From NCBI RefSeq assembly GCF_003315245.1, contig NZ_QNRT01000002.1:852206-916205 (forward strand): a stretch of 64,000 nt of DNA, in the 5' to 3' direction. This document shows, piece by piece, positions 51,762 to 61,775 of the stretch. Position numbers and translations under genes: made by a program. This DNA is from Arenicella xantha. GTDB taxonomy: Bacteria; Pseudomonadota; Gammaproteobacteria; Arenicellales; Arenicellaceae. The stretch's first letter is position 1; each line of letters starts with the position of its first letter. The notes under the pieces were generated by a model. That model searched no databases. It was not told where the DNA came from and saw only the letters and a list, made by a program, of their open reading frames with translations.

Positions 51762-54011
51762 ATGAAAAAACGTCATGTATGGGCGCCCTCATTGACGGCC
51801 CTGTCCGTTGCTATCACGGCTATGTTGGGCAGCACTAACGTCGTCGCACAAGAGACTAAGCCTCGCGCGTCATCGACTCTATTAGAGGAGATTGTGGTCA
51901 CCGCACGAAAGCGTCAAGAGTCAATTTTGGACGTTCCAATCGCAGTTACTGCACTCAACTCCGAGCAACTCGATATACTCAAAGTTAGAGACATTCAAAG
52001 CCTATCCGTAGGCCTACCCAATGTCGCATTCGACGATGTCGGCACGTCACGCGGGGTTGCCAACTTTTCAATCCGTGGCTTAGGCATTAATAGTTCGATT
52101 CCGAGCATCGACCCAACCGTTGGGACCTTTGTCGATGGCGTCTACCTTGGTACTAACGCTGGTGTTGTCTTTGATGTCTTTGATTTAGAAAGCATCGAAG
52201 TTCTGCGCGGTCCGCAAGGCACATTATTTGGCCGAAACGTAACCGGTGGAGCCGTGCTACTTAATTCCGCACGTCCGAGTGACAGCTTGAGCGGAAAATT
52301 CAAAGCCTCCATCGAGGGCGGTGGTGAAAAACCAAGCACCTACGTTATGGGTTCTGTCGGCGGGCCAGTGAGCGATACCTTGGCTGCCAAAATATCTGTC
52401 TACACAAATCAAGACGACGGTTATTTTTTCAACCAATTTACGCAAGATGTACACGGCAAGAAAGACACCGTGTCAATACGCCCAATGGTGGTGTGGACGC
52501 CAACCGACAACTTATCGATCACCGCGATCTACGACTATTTCGAATCAGAAGGCGACGGCCCTGCATCACAGAACCATATTAATGGCAGCGGTATCTCAAA
52601 CGAAGCGGCTAATTTTGATCGTGACTCGTTCGATTTATCAATTGATGAAACGGGCTTTTTGGACACTAAATCTGATTTTTTCCGCACCACTATCGAACTA
52701 GACACCGAGAATGGTCGAATTACCAATGTATTCGGCTATCGCGAATCTAGCTCGCAAGGCGCAGTCGATGTCGACGCCACACCGATCAGTCTATTTCACT
52801 CACCGAACGAGTTGGAGACTGAGCAGGTTAGTAATGAAATCCGTTACGCAGGCGAGTTAAATGACCGCACGCAAATCACCACCGGCGCCTACTACTTTAA
52901 GAACGAGCTGCAGTACACCGAACAGCGTCGCCTGTTGGGCGTGTTAGCGCCGCCTGGATTCTTCGCACTATCACAAGATGGCGGCGGTAATTACTCGGTA
53001 GAAACCTTAGGTCTATTTGCATCAGTCGATTACGATCTAACAGACCAGCTTATTTTTAACGCTGGACTGCGTTATACCGACGAAGAAAAATCTGTCGAGA
53101 TCGCGTCCTTATCACGTAATGTCAATGCACCGTGTAGCGTCGTTGCCGGTACCTGTCCATTTGATTTTATAGATGAAAAAAGTTGGAGCAACTTATCACC
53201 GAAAGTGGGTTTAACCTACAACGTTAGCGATACCAGCATGGCTTACACGCACTGGACTCGCGGATTCCGCTCTGGTGGTTACAACTTACGAAACACCTCA
53301 ATTGACACTGTTAATTTTGGGCCTGGTCCATTTGATGAGGAAACAGTCGATAATTTCGAAATTGGCTTCAAGACTAAGCTCAACAATGGTGGTCGTATCA
53401 CCGGTGCGGTTTTTTATAACCAAATCGATGATATGCAACGCGAAATTAACTTAGCCGATCCGATCTCCGGTGTTGTTCAAGTAATTCGTAACACCGCTGA
53501 TGCTACCATCTCTGGTCTTGAGATCGATGGACTATTTCCATTAAGTGATAATTTGATTTTGAATGCGTCACTCGGTTATATCGATCCCAGTTATGACGAA
53601 GTTCGGTTTGACCTAAATGGTGATGACGTAATTAATGATGCAGATAGAGATCTTGATCTGCCGCGCGCAGCCAAGTTAACCTACAGTATAGGTCTTACAC
53701 TTGATAGCGAAGTCGGGTCATGGGGTAGTGCCGTATCTCGTATATCTTACTCATTCCGCGACGAATCAGCCTACACCGACAACAACCTAGGTGTTCTCGA
53801 TGAACTAGCGATTCTAGATGCCGGTATCGACTTTATGTCAGCCGACGGTCGCTGGACGTTTGGTCTTTATGGTAAGAACCTAACTGATGAAGTCAAGCAC
53901 GGTGGCGATACACAACTACCCACCTTGTTAGGCCCATTCCCATTAGGCGGAAGTTTCGCACCGTTGGCAAAGGGTCGAATTTACGGTATCGATGTATCGT
54001 ATAACTTCTAA
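51762..54011 (+). CDS. TonB-dependent receptor
   Basis: A 749-residue receptor. Signal peptide to about residue 30 (NVVAQE), TonB box EEIVVTARKRQ, plug domain with SVGLPNVAFDDV and FSIRGLGIN, RGPQGTLFGRN at the plug/barrel border, and a barrel ending in GIDVSYNF. It belongs to the iron-complex/sugar-type receptors common in marine gammaproteobacteria. The ligand is not evident. Perfect ribosome site AAGGAGG. A terminator follows and two amidohydrolase genes converge on it. Confidence 0.93.
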   Translation: MKKRHVWAPSLTALSVAITAMLGSTNVVAQETKPRASSTLLEEIVVTARKRQESILDVPIAVTALNSEQLDILKVRDIQSLSVGLPNVAFDDVGTSRGVANFSIRGLGINSSIPSIDPTVGTFVDGVYLGTNAGVVFDVFDLESIEVLRGPQGTLFGRNVTGGAVLLNSARPSDSLSGKFKASIEGGGEKPSTYVMGSVGGPVSDTLAAKISVYTNQDDGYFFNQFTQDVHGKKDTVSIRPMVVWTPTDNLSITAIYDYFESEGDGPASQNHINGSGISNEAANFDRDSFDLSIDETGFLDTKSDFFRTTIELDTENGRITNVFGYRESSSQGAVDVDATPISLFHSPNELETEQVSNEIRYAGELNDRTQITTGAYYFKNELQYTEQRRLLGVLAPPGFFALSQDGGGNYSVETLGLFASVDYDLTDQLIFNAGLRYTDEEKSVEIASLSRNVNAPCSVVAGTCPFDFIDEKSWSNLSPKVGLTYNVSDTSMAYTHWTRGFRSGGYNLRNTSIDTVNFGPGPFDEETVDNFEIGFKTKLNNGGRITGAVFYNQIDDMQREINLADPISGVVQVIRNTADATISGLEIDGLFPLSDNLILNASLGYIDPSYDEVRFDLNGDDVINDADRDLDLPRAAKLTYSIGLTLDSEVGSWGSAVSRISYSFRDESAYTDNNLGVLDELAILDAGIDFMSADGRWTFGLYGKNLTDEVKHGGDTQLPTLLGPFPLGGSFAPLAKGRIYGIDVSYNF

Positions 54012-54074
54012 CCATTAGGAGCTAACTGCAGCGGCGAATCAAGCTTCGTCGCTGCGGTAACGTAAGCACTAAGC

Positions 54075-54105
54075 AAAAAGGCCATCCGAATTGGATGGCC
54101 TTTTT
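54075..54105. terminator. Bidirectional terminator after the TonB receptor
   Basis: AAAAAGGCCATCC and GGATGGCCTTTTT pair perfectly around GAATT. It serves the receptor gene and the convergent amidohydrolase operon. Confidence 0.93.
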
Positions 54106-54165
54106 ATTTGCTTAGCTTGCTCAGCTGATCACTGAAAAATTATTGATCGGCCAAGAGCTAGGGGC

Positions 54166-55431
54166 TTACTGACGAGCTTTAAGCCGCTCGAAATAGCGAT
54201 CACGCAAGCGTGTGGCTCGACTCTCAAGGGCATATTCTTGCCCATCAATCATAACCATAGTTGGGTTACTCATGACCTCTAATGGGTCGCCGGACCAAAT
54301 AACTAAGCTCGCGCTGTTACCGACTTTGATCTGCCCATATTCAGGCACACCGAATATTTTAGCGGGGTTCGAGGTAATGGCTTGAATCGCCACATCATAT
54401 GGCAGACCATTTGCTACAGCATTGCCCGCCGATTGTCGAACCAAATACGCGTTATGTGTGGTTTGCCAACCCATACCAGTAAACATGAGTGTCACGCCGG
54501 CATCATTTAGGATCTTAGCGTTATCTAAGCGAGCGCCTAAGGTCTCATAAGAACTCGGTAAATTATTGATAGGGTCAAAAATCACCGGCACTCCAGCCGC
54601 CGCGATTTTATCTGCCACTCGCCAACCTTCGCTTACGCCCGACAAAATCAAGGTTATTTTCTGCTTAGCAGCAAAAGCCAACACTCGTTCAATATCAGAG
54701 GCGCGCTCAATATGAACAAGCAATGGCATTCTGCGTTCAATAACCGGGATTAGCGCTTCTAGGTCATGCCGCGACAAACTATAACTTCGTCGATTTCCGG
54801 CATTATAACTAGACTTATTACGCGCATAATCTCGAGTATCCTCGATTGCCTCTCGCAGCTTTGCCATGGCTGCGGCCTTCGAACCACCAGCCAGTTCACT
54901 GCCCGCATTGGCTAGATCCACGATCATGGCAGCACGTGACTCAATAATCCCATTGGTATCGGTCAGTTTTACCACGGCAGCAGACCCAGCAAACAATCCC
55001 ATGCCGTTGCTTGGCTGAATAATACTATGCGTAATTCCTAACATACGGTTATATGGAATTGCTGTAGAGCTTGCATTGTAAGCATCGGCAACCATCAACG
55101 ACGCGGTCACGTCGTCCCGGGTCGTTGCGGAATCAACCGATGAACTCACCGCTCCAACTTCCTGCAGACCGATTTGTGTATCAACATTGAACAAGCCTGG
55201 CGTCACCGGTTTTCCAGCCGCGTCAATAACTCTAAAACCGTCAACTACCGGCAAATCTGTTCCAATCGAAACAATTTTGTCGCCTTTAACGATAATGTCT
55301 TGTATCGCTTCTGTGCGTTGTATGCCATCGACTAATTTAGCATTTTTGATCATTAAGTCGGCCGCCGGTGCGCTCAACGATACACACAGACCTACCGCTG
55401 CACTCATTAATTTTATAATTTGAGTTCTCAT
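54166..55431 (-). CDS. Amidohydrolase-superfamily protein without the HxH motif
   Basis: A 421-residue precursor with a signal peptide (about 1-23, ending SAPAADL). The amidohydrolase frame is clear (AKLVDGIQRTEAIQDIIVKG and VGNSASLVIWSGDPLEV), but where the metal-binding His-x-His is expected the sequence is VTPGLFNVDTQIGLQEVG. The strand with VHIERASD may still hold one ligand. So it may be metal-free, a regulatory subunit of its neighbour, or have a changed chemistry. It overlaps the upstream amidohydrolase by four bases (ATGA) and is clearly in the same operon. Confidence 0.85.
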   Translation of the reverse strand: MRTQIIKLMSAAVGLCVSLSAPAADLMIKNAKLVDGIQRTEAIQDIIVKGDKIVSIGTDLPVVDGFRVIDAAGKPVTPGLFNVDTQIGLQEVGAVSSSVDSATTRDDVTASLMVADAYNASSTAIPYNRMLGITHSIIQPSNGMGLFAGSAAVVKLTDTNGIIESRAAMIVDLANAGSELAGGSKAAAMAKLREAIEDTRDYARNKSSYNAGNRRSYSLSRHDLEALIPVIERRMPLLVHIERASDIERVLAFAAKQKITLILSGVSEGWRVADKIAAAGVPVIFDPINNLPSSYETLGARLDNAKILNDAGVTLMFTGMGWQTTHNAYLVRQSAGNAVANGLPYDVAIQAITSNPAKIFGVPEYGQIKVGNSASLVIWSGDPLEVMSNPTMVMIDGQEYALESRATRLRDRYFERLKARQ

Positions 55432-56849
55432 GGTCGATCCTCCGAAGGGGTAATAATGCCAAGGTTGAAGTCACTGGTATGGTTATCCGCAGGTCGAGAC
55501 CGGTCATAGCGCAAAGCACCATCAATCCAAACTTTATCGGCCTTGGTATACACACTAAACGGGTCGCCACTCCATAGCACCACATCGGCATTCATACCGG
55601 TTCTTAAACTACCAATACGATCTTCTAAACCAATCGATTTGGCAGAATTAGAGGTTAACCATGCGATTGCTTGGCCGCGTGTAATATCGATGCCAATTTG
55701 CGCCCCAGCACTCATCACTTTACCGACTTCCTGCGGTAGCCGCTGAATTTGAATCTCATCGTCAGAGTGAATAATGGTGCATGCCTTTGCATAATGCAGC
55801 AACGCCGCATTCTCACGAATCATATCGAACGCCTCTTGCTTAAACCCCCACCAATCGGCCCAAACCACCGCACAAATATCGTTTTCAGCCAATAAAGGAG
55901 CAACTTTATACGCCTCTACAGCATGATGGAATGCGGTGATTTTATAACCAAACTCCTTAGATAGCTCAATCATGTTCGCCATTTCATCGGCTCGATAACA
56001 ATGATTATGAATACGGATGTCGCCATCAAGCACACCTCGCAATGTTTCCATTTCGAGATTACGCTCCGGTGCTTCGGCCGTTTTATCGCCCTTAGCTACC
56101 TTTGCCTCATAACTGTCCCACGCTTTGTCATAGGTCTTAGCGGCAATCCACGACGAGCGATAACCCGCCATATTGCCCATTCGCGTACCTGGGCCACCTT
56201 TATCGCCATAAACACGCTTAGGGTTCTCACCACAGGCCATCTTTAACGAATGCGGCGCATCTGGGAACTTCATACCCATCATGGTGATCGACGGAACATT
56301 TTTAAGCGTCACGCCGCGACCGCCAAACAGATTAGCTGAACCAGGCAAAATTTGCGCAGTGGTTACGCCACCGGCTAGTGCTTTTTCGAAATTAGGGTCT
56401 TGCGGCCACACTGAGTGCTCAGCCCACACTTTGGCGGTCGCTGGTGCGACCATCTCGTTTCCGTCGCTGTGTGAGTCAATCGCTGGATTAGGATAAACCC
56501 CCATATGTGAATGCACATCAATAATGCCAGGCGTTACCCAAAGGCCAGTACCATCAATCACAACAGTGCCTTCAGGCGTATCGTCGGCTTCGCCAATACT
56601 GGTGATCTTGCCGTTAGCAAAGCTAATTGTGGCGTTATCGAGCTGTTCTCCATCACCAGTCAATATAGTTGCACCACGGATCACATAGGCTGGCGCAGCT
56701 GGAATTTGGTAGATAGAGTCAAAAGGTGTCGCCGCTTGCTTCGAAACGGCTACAGCCGCGTTGTCGGGCTTGGACGGTGTGCTCGCGCACGCCGTTAATG
56801 CTGCAGACATTAGCAAAAGACTGGCTGATTTTAATAGTTTCACAGGCAT
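55428..56849 (-). CDS. Lipoprotein amidohydrolase
   Basis: A 473-residue enzyme. MPVKLLKSASLLLMSAALTA followed by Cys is a lipoprotein signal, so it is probably anchored in the envelope. The imidazolonepropionase-like amidohydrolase domain has VTPGIIDVHSHMGVYPNP with the metal-binding His-x-His, HNHCYRADE, KITAFHHAVEAY, and IIHSDDEIQIQRLP with the catalytic Asp. Start chosen at 56849 because it begins the signal peptide; the frame is open to 56909. Likely a dipeptidase-like or ring-opening hydrolase. The 4-bp overlap with the next, HxH-lacking protein suggests a heteromeric complex. Confidence 0.88.
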   Translation of the reverse strand: MPVKLLKSASLLLMSAALTACASTPSKPDNAAVAVSKQAATPFDSIYQIPAAPAYVIRGATILTGDGEQLDNATISFANGKITSIGEADDTPEGTVVIDGTGLWVTPGIIDVHSHMGVYPNPAIDSHSDGNEMVAPATAKVWAEHSVWPQDPNFEKALAGGVTTAQILPGSANLFGGRGVTLKNVPSITMMGMKFPDAPHSLKMACGENPKRVYGDKGGPGTRMGNMAGYRSSWIAAKTYDKAWDSYEAKVAKGDKTAEAPERNLEMETLRGVLDGDIRIHNHCYRADEMANMIELSKEFGYKITAFHHAVEAYKVAPLLAENDICAVVWADWWGFKQEAFDMIRENAALLHYAKACTIIHSDDEIQIQRLPQEVGKVMSAGAQIGIDITRGQAIAWLTSNSAKSIGLEDRIGSLRTGMNADVVLWSGDPFSVYTKADKVWIDGALRYDRSRPADNHTSDFNLGIITPSEDRP

Positions 56850-56910
56850 CTCTCGGAGGTTAAAAGGTGCGGTCAGGATACCAGAAAACAGACAATTGGC
56901 GAGCGCCAAT

Positions 56911-57321
56911 CTATTCGTGTGCCCCCTTTGAAGCGCGCGCTAGGCCTCGCACATACACCGCACAATAAAAACCACCGACAACATATCCAAGAATGACGGT
57001 TTTAAATATTTCAGGTGTGCCAGCCATTACATTAACAATCCATGAGCCCGAAAAGACTAGCGCACAACCAGCCAATACGGTAGTCCAGTCTATCAGCCAA
57101 CGCTGGTTAAAGAAGTGCGACATGAATTTAAAGATCGCCTCGAGAACCAATGTCATCGACAGCGTTAGCACGAAACTATAGCTTCCCTGCACAGCCGCCG
57201 CCTTGAGCGCGCTTGCCTGCCCATATGCAAAGTTAATCGCAAAAGCCCAAGCGCCATAGAATAAGAATCCGGCAAACGCAGCAACCAGACTCCGTTGCAA
57301 TGCGCTTAAGCGGTCGAACAT
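56911..57321 (-). CDS. Four-helix integral membrane protein of unknown function
   Basis: A 136-residue protein with about four membrane helices (LVAAFAGFLFYGAWAFAINF; YSFVLTLSMTLVLEAIFKFM; VLAGCALVFSGSWIVNVMAG; VILGYVVGGFYCAVYVRGLA). I do not recognise a named family. It lies 32 bp after the RhlE gene and 61 bp before the amidohydrolase start, all on the minus strand. Confidence 0.82.
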   Translation of the reverse strand: MFDRLSALQRSLVAAFAGFLFYGAWAFAINFAYGQASALKAAAVQGSYSFVLTLSMTLVLEAIFKFMSHFFNQRWLIDWTTVLAGCALVFSGSWIVNVMAGTPEIFKTVILGYVVGGFYCAVYVRGLARASKGAHE

Positions 57322-57353
57322 GGCAGAACTAAGCAGTCGCTAAACGAGACTAT

Positions 57354-58712
57354 TTAACGGTTGCCCGACTCAGACTGTTTAGTCACTTTTTTACTCGCTT
57401 TGGAGCGACGGGCATTTCGACCAGGGCGTGCAGGACGCGGGCCAGCACTCGGGCCGCCGCCACGATTTGACCGACGCTTCTTACCGCCAGACGGTGCATT
57501 ACCACCACCACGTTTCGGTGCCGACTTAGTTTGCTTACGTTCACTGAAATCACTGCTGGAATTAGGCAGATCGTTGAGTGGCTCGTAGCCATCTAATTGA
57601 ACACGAGGTATTTGCTTTTTGATTAGACGTTCGATGTCTTTCAGCAGCTTGAATTCATCGTGACCGACTAATGATACGGCTTCGCCACTCGCGCCGGCCC
57701 GACCAGTACGACCGATGCGGTGCACGTAGTCTTCAGCCACTTGTGGCAAGTCAAAGTTAACCACGTGCGGTAATTGATCAATGTCGATGCCGCGCGCGGC
57801 GATATCGGTGGCAACCAGCACGCGTATTTTGCTGGCCTTAAACTCTGCCAATGCTTTAGTTCTGGCGCCTTGACTCTTATTGCCGTGAATAGCGGATGCT
57901 TCAATGCCCTTTGCTAACAACTGCTTCACTAATCGATTGGCACCATGCTTAGTGCGCGAGAATACCAGCACCTGAAACCAATCATTCTCTTTAATAAGCC
58001 GTGTAAGAACCATTGTCTTATCGGTCTTTTCCACCGCAATCAGGCTTTGCTCTACCAACTCGACGGTGCTATTCGGCGGGCTAACCGAGACTTCTACAGG
58101 TTCGTGAACAATAGATTGCGCTAACGCCCGTATATCAGCCGAGAACGTGGCCGAGAACAGTAAGGTTTGACGCTTCTTCGGCATCAACTTGATAATACGA
58201 CGGATATCATGGATAAATCCCATATCCAGCATTCGGTCAGCTTCGTCAAGGATGAGAACTTCGAGGTTATCAAAACGAACGGCGTTTTGATTATGCAAAT
58301 CGAGTAAGCGACCTGGTGTTGCAATTAGCACGTCGGCACCACCACGCAGGCGTTGCATCTGTGGGTTAATCTTCACACCACCAAATACCACAACGGCCTT
58401 GGTATTTAATTTTTCGCCATAAGTTTCAACACTTTGCGCGACTTGAGCCGCAAGTTCTCGCGTCGGCGTTAAGACCAACGCTCGAACTTGATTACCTTTC
58501 CCGCTAGGCTTAGTTGAGGCACTCAGACGCTGCAAAACTGGCAACGTGAATCCCGCCGTTTTACCGGTGCCAGTTTGAGCGGCGGCCATCACATCCTTGC
58601 CAGCTAAGACGTGCGGTATGGCTTTAGCTTGAATCGGAGATGGTGTGTCGTAGCCCAACGCTTCTAGCGTTTCTAGCAACGGTTTACAAAGGCCTAGGTC
58701 GGCAAAATTCAT
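57354..58712 (-). CDS. rhlE: DEAD-box RNA helicase RhlE
   Basis: A 452-residue ATP-dependent RNA helicase. N-terminal Q motif ([14 protein letters not shown]), motif [13 protein letters not shown], Ia PTRELAAQV, Ib [30 protein letters not shown] and [12 protein letters not shown] are all present. The C-terminal about 75 residues are basic and Gly/Arg/Lys/Ser-rich, as in RhlE proteins that bind rRNA. It helps ribosome assembly and RNA decay. Confidence 0.95.
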   Translation of the reverse strand: MNFADLGLCKPLLETLEALGYDTPSPIQAKAIPHVLAGKDVMAAAQTGTGKTAGFTLPVLQRLSASTKPSGKGNQVRALVLTPTRELAAQVAQSVETYGEKLNTKAVVVFGGVKINPQMQRLRGGADVLIATPGRLLDLHNQNAVRFDNLEVLILDEADRMLDMGFIHDIRRIIKLMPKKRQTLLFSATFSADIRALAQSIVHEPVEVSVSPPNSTVELVEQSLIAVEKTDKTMVLTRLIKENDWFQVLVFSRTKHGANRLVKQLLAKGIEASAIHGNKSQGARTKALAEFKASKIRVLVATDIAARGIDIDQLPHVVNFDLPQVAEDYVHRIGRTGRAGASGEAVSLVGHDEFKLLKDIERLIKKQIPRVQLDGYEPLNDLPNSSSDFSERKQTKSAPKRGGGNAPSGGKKRRSNRGGGPSAGPRPARPGRNARRSKASKKVTKQSESGNR

Positions 58713-58849
58713 GAATTAACTCTCGAGCTGTTTAGTGCTGCGCAGAGTACAGGAAACACCGACTATTTACTACGCAGCACAAACAATAATCTAGCGACAA
58801 AACCACCTAAAAATCAAGCAACTACCGCAGAAAGTACTGTCTCATCATG

Positions 58850-58882
58850 AGAATTCGAGTCGGGTAAGCGCACTCGAATTCT
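58850..58882. terminator. Long perfect hairpin between rhlE and the GH97 gene
   Basis: AGAATTCGAGT and ACTCGAATTCT form perfect 11-bp arms around an 11-base loop, followed on the plus strand by TTTTT at 58884-58888. The GH97 gene ends 51 bp away on the minus strand, where no U-run follows, so it could be a processed 3' structure or a terminator for an opposing transcript. Confidence 0.55.
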
Positions 58883-58932
58883 GTTTTTGCATTGCACCGT
58901 GGCCAGACTAAGTAAAAGCGCCAGAATTAGGC

Positions 58933-61005
58933 TTATAACTTTTTGAACCGAACTGCTGCACCACCACTTCTTCCAAGCTTAAATGTAAGCGTATCAGCGG
59001 CCGTAACATCGCGCTGCTCAATGACGATATCATACGGATTAGTGTCGTAATCAGCTTGTGCACCATCGCGATATATCTGCGCTTGGTAGCGCCCCTGCCC
59101 CAAGAAGCTCAAATCGGCCGTTACCGTGCGCGCTGACTCATTGGTGTGAGCACTGAGATACCAATCATCAGAATGTCGGTCCTGACGAGCAATAACCAGA
59201 AATTCGCCGACTTCGCCAGACAAGGCAATTGATTGCTCCCAATCCGCCGGTACGTCTTTAATGAACTGAAAAGCATCGAGTCGGGCTGCATAATTTTCCG
59301 GTAGGTCCATAGCCATCTGAATCGGTGAGTAAATCGCCACATACAACGACAATTCTTTTGCCAGAGTATGCTCTATACGGGATCGTTTATCATGTCGCCC
59401 CATTTCCGCTGTAATTGGCGGACGTTCACTTGGCCGCAGATCGAACGCACCGGCGGTGTAATCCATTGGGCCAGAGAGCATTCGGGTAAACACAAGATTC
59501 GACACATGATTCGGCCCGTTTGGCGGCACGCCCCAAGCGTTAAATTCCTGACCTCGAGCGCCTTCACGACTGACCCAGTTTGGGTAGGTTCGACGCAGGC
59601 CAGTATCTTTTACCGGTTCATGCGGATTGATCGCAATTTGGTGTTCAGCGGCCTTCTCAATAACGCGCTGATGATGATTTACATTCGCTTGACTGTCATG
59701 AAACTCATAACGCGTGATGCCATTCTCATCAATACGTTTGAGCTTTCCGGCATCCGCCACATAACCGGTTTTGACGATTGCTACGTCATTCTTTTGGTAG
59801 AGGTCAAACGCTTCATCAATTTGCTTTTCGTAGTTTGTGGTATTACCTGAGGTCTCATGATGACCAATCAACCGAACCCCTACCTTGCGCCCATGTTCGG
59901 CGACTTTTTCAATATCGAAATCATCATAAGTTTCAGTAAAACTAAACACATCTCCGTTGTTATACCAATCACCGTCCCAACCGATATTCCAGCCCTCTAC
60001 CAGCACACCATCAAATCCATGCTCGGCGGCAAAGTCCATATACTCGATGGTCGCCTCGGTAGTCGCGGCATGAATACCGTCGTTGCCCCAGGTGCGATCC
60101 ATAATATGCTGTTGCCACCAGATACCGATGTATTTGCCGGGTTTGAACCAACTCACATCACCCATTTTATTAGGCTCATTCAAGTTCAAAATCAGGTCTG
60201 AGTTAACCAGCCCTACTGCGTCTGGCGCTATTTGAATGGTTCGCCAAGGAGAGTGGAATGGCAAGGTTCGCTTAACCAGTGCACCATCTGAGCGCGGCGC
60301 TAGGTTTGCAACCAAGTTCGGCCCACGCCGATGCTCAATAGACATTCCTGCATAGTCAACCAATGCTGCTTCATGCAAACTAACGTGTAGTCCATTACTC
60401 AAACGCATAGTAACCGGCGTATGTACCATCTCCATTTGATCCACCGTTGAAGTTTGATACAAATATTCATAACGGTTCCACTTACGTGCGGGAATCCACC
60501 AAGCCGTAGCGTTCTGATCCATATTGAATTCGGTGAACTCTTCGGTAATCGCCACCTCAGACAGACCCTCTTGTTGCGGTAGCTCATAACGAAAACCGAT
60601 ACCGTCATTAAACACTCGAGCACGCACATTAATTAGCTGTTTATGGTCGGTGCGTTCAACATTCAATAGTAACTCGTTGTGATGATCGCGAACTTCTCGC
60701 CGCTCGCCCCAAGGTTGCTCCCATAGCGTATTATTTGACGAGGAATGACTATCAGTGATCTTTAGATGCTCATCAAAACCATGGTGGTGGGCAAAGCGCA
60801 TACCCAGCAAAGACGACTGAATTACCGTTTCGCCAGCACGCTCTACGTGGTAGCGAAGCAGTCCGTCGGCATCACTTAGGTACATGGTGATCTTGCCATC
60901 CGGAGACCTCACGGTATACGACTTGTCGGCACTAGCATGCCCTAGCGACGTTACGCTAACTTGTGAGCTAACGCACAGTAAGCAAATTAATATAAAACGG
61001 GCCAT
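58933..61005 (-). CDS. Glycoside hydrolase family 97 protein
   Basis: A 690-residue exported enzyme. Signal peptide about 1-25 (LGHASA). The N-terminal beta-sandwich has SPDGKITMYLSDADGLLRYH; the catalytic barrel starts at WFKPGKYIGIWWQQHIMDRT and continues with YMDFAAEHGFDGVLVEGWNI, YEFHDSQANVN and INPHEPVKDTGLRRTYPN, all GH97 marks. GH97 enzymes are alpha-glucosidases or alpha-galactosidases; the Glu set for the inverting type (SusB-like) is probable but not checked. Three consecutive ATG codons (61011-61003); GAGG fits best with the third. It acts in the periplasm on starch-like or galactosidic sugars. Confidence 0.9.
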   Translation of the reverse strand: MARFILICLLCVSSQVSVTSLGHASADKSYTVRSPDGKITMYLSDADGLLRYHVERAGETVIQSSLLGMRFAHHHGFDEHLKITDSHSSSNNTLWEQPWGERREVRDHHNELLLNVERTDHKQLINVRARVFNDGIGFRYELPQQEGLSEVAITEEFTEFNMDQNATAWWIPARKWNRYEYLYQTSTVDQMEMVHTPVTMRLSNGLHVSLHEAALVDYAGMSIEHRRGPNLVANLAPRSDGALVKRTLPFHSPWRTIQIAPDAVGLVNSDLILNLNEPNKMGDVSWFKPGKYIGIWWQQHIMDRTWGNDGIHAATTEATIEYMDFAAEHGFDGVLVEGWNIGWDGDWYNNGDVFSFTETYDDFDIEKVAEHGRKVGVRLIGHHETSGNTTNYEKQIDEAFDLYQKNDVAIVKTGYVADAGKLKRIDENGITRYEFHDSQANVNHHQRVIEKAAEHQIAINPHEPVKDTGLRRTYPNWVSREGARGQEFNAWGVPPNGPNHVSNLVFTRMLSGPMDYTAGAFDLRPSERPPITAEMGRHDKRSRIEHTLAKELSLYVAIYSPIQMAMDLPENYAARLDAFQFIKDVPADWEQSIALSGEVGEFLVIARQDRHSDDWYLSAHTNESARTVTADLSFLGQGRYQAQIYRDGAQADYDTNPYDIVIEQRDVTAADTLTFKLGRSGGAAVRFKKL

Positions 61006-61168
61006 CATCATCCTCGAATTGTTATAGTTGTCTGCGCAGCACTATAAAATATTTCGATCAAACAAGCCGATGAATACGAATGCGTAGATTTATACTTAAA
61101 CCTATAATTACCAGCTCCACTGAATTCTATAGTCATGAGGCGGACACCATTACGCGTTACCTCAAAGC

Positions 61169-61774
61169 ATGAATTTGCATCAGGAGTCGGTAGCCGCGGT
61201 TATTCTCGCGGGAGGCGCGGGGACTCGTATGTCCGGTGCCGACAAAGGCTTAAAGACACATCAAGGTCGCTGCTTAGTGGAGTCAGTTTGCAACATTGTA
61301 GCCCCCCAAGTTAATGACCTAGTGGTATCGGCGAATCGCAACCTTGCGGCGTATCAAGCACTTGGCTTCGACGTAGTCACAGATAGTCAATCAAACCAAT
61401 ATCAAGGGCCGTTAGCCGGTGTGTTATCAGCCATTGAGCATTACCAAGCCTCGCCCGAAGTGCAAGCGCTATTAGTATGCCCCTGCGACACGCCCAATAT
61501 ACCGGTTGAGTTAGCACAGCGGCTGATTAAAACTATAAACAGCCTAGCGGCAGGAGCAGATTGTGCATCCGCCGTAGCGCACGATGGAACCCGACAACAA
61601 TCGCTGCATTGTTTGATTAGTCGCCCAGATTGGCAGCAACTACGTGACTACCTTACCGCGAACGGCCGAGCGGTTCATCGCTGGCACAAAAAAGTCGGCA
61701 CGATCGAGGTGGATTTCTCAGATATGGCCGACCAATTTATAAATATTAATCGTTTAGAAGAATTAGCTCCGTAG
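61169..61774 (+). CDS. mobA: Molybdenum cofactor guanylyltransferase
   Basis: A 201-residue enzyme that joins GMP to molybdopterin to give the bis-MGD cofactor. The N-terminal GTP-binding loop is AVILAGGAGTRMSGADKGLK, followed by PLAGVLSAIEH and VCPCDTPNIP, the usual MobA motifs. Length is normal. The stop codon is one base from the gspG stop on the other strand (61774 and 61776), so the genes are convergent. Confidence 0.93.
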   Translation: MNLHQESVAAVILAGGAGTRMSGADKGLKTHQGRCLVESVCNIVAPQVNDLVVSANRNLAAYQALGFDVVTDSQSNQYQGPLAGVLSAIEHYQASPEVQALLVCPCDTPNIPVELAQRLIKTINSLAAGADCASAVAHDGTRQQSLHCLISRPDWQQLRDYLTANGRAVHRWHKKVGTIEVDFSDMADQFININRLEELAP

Positions 61775-61775
61775 A

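Noticed and set aside
51535-51765. 76-codon frame upstream of the TonB receptor
   Set aside because: Overlaps the receptor ATG, no Shine-Dalgarno and low-complexity Lys/Asn/Thr C-terminus.
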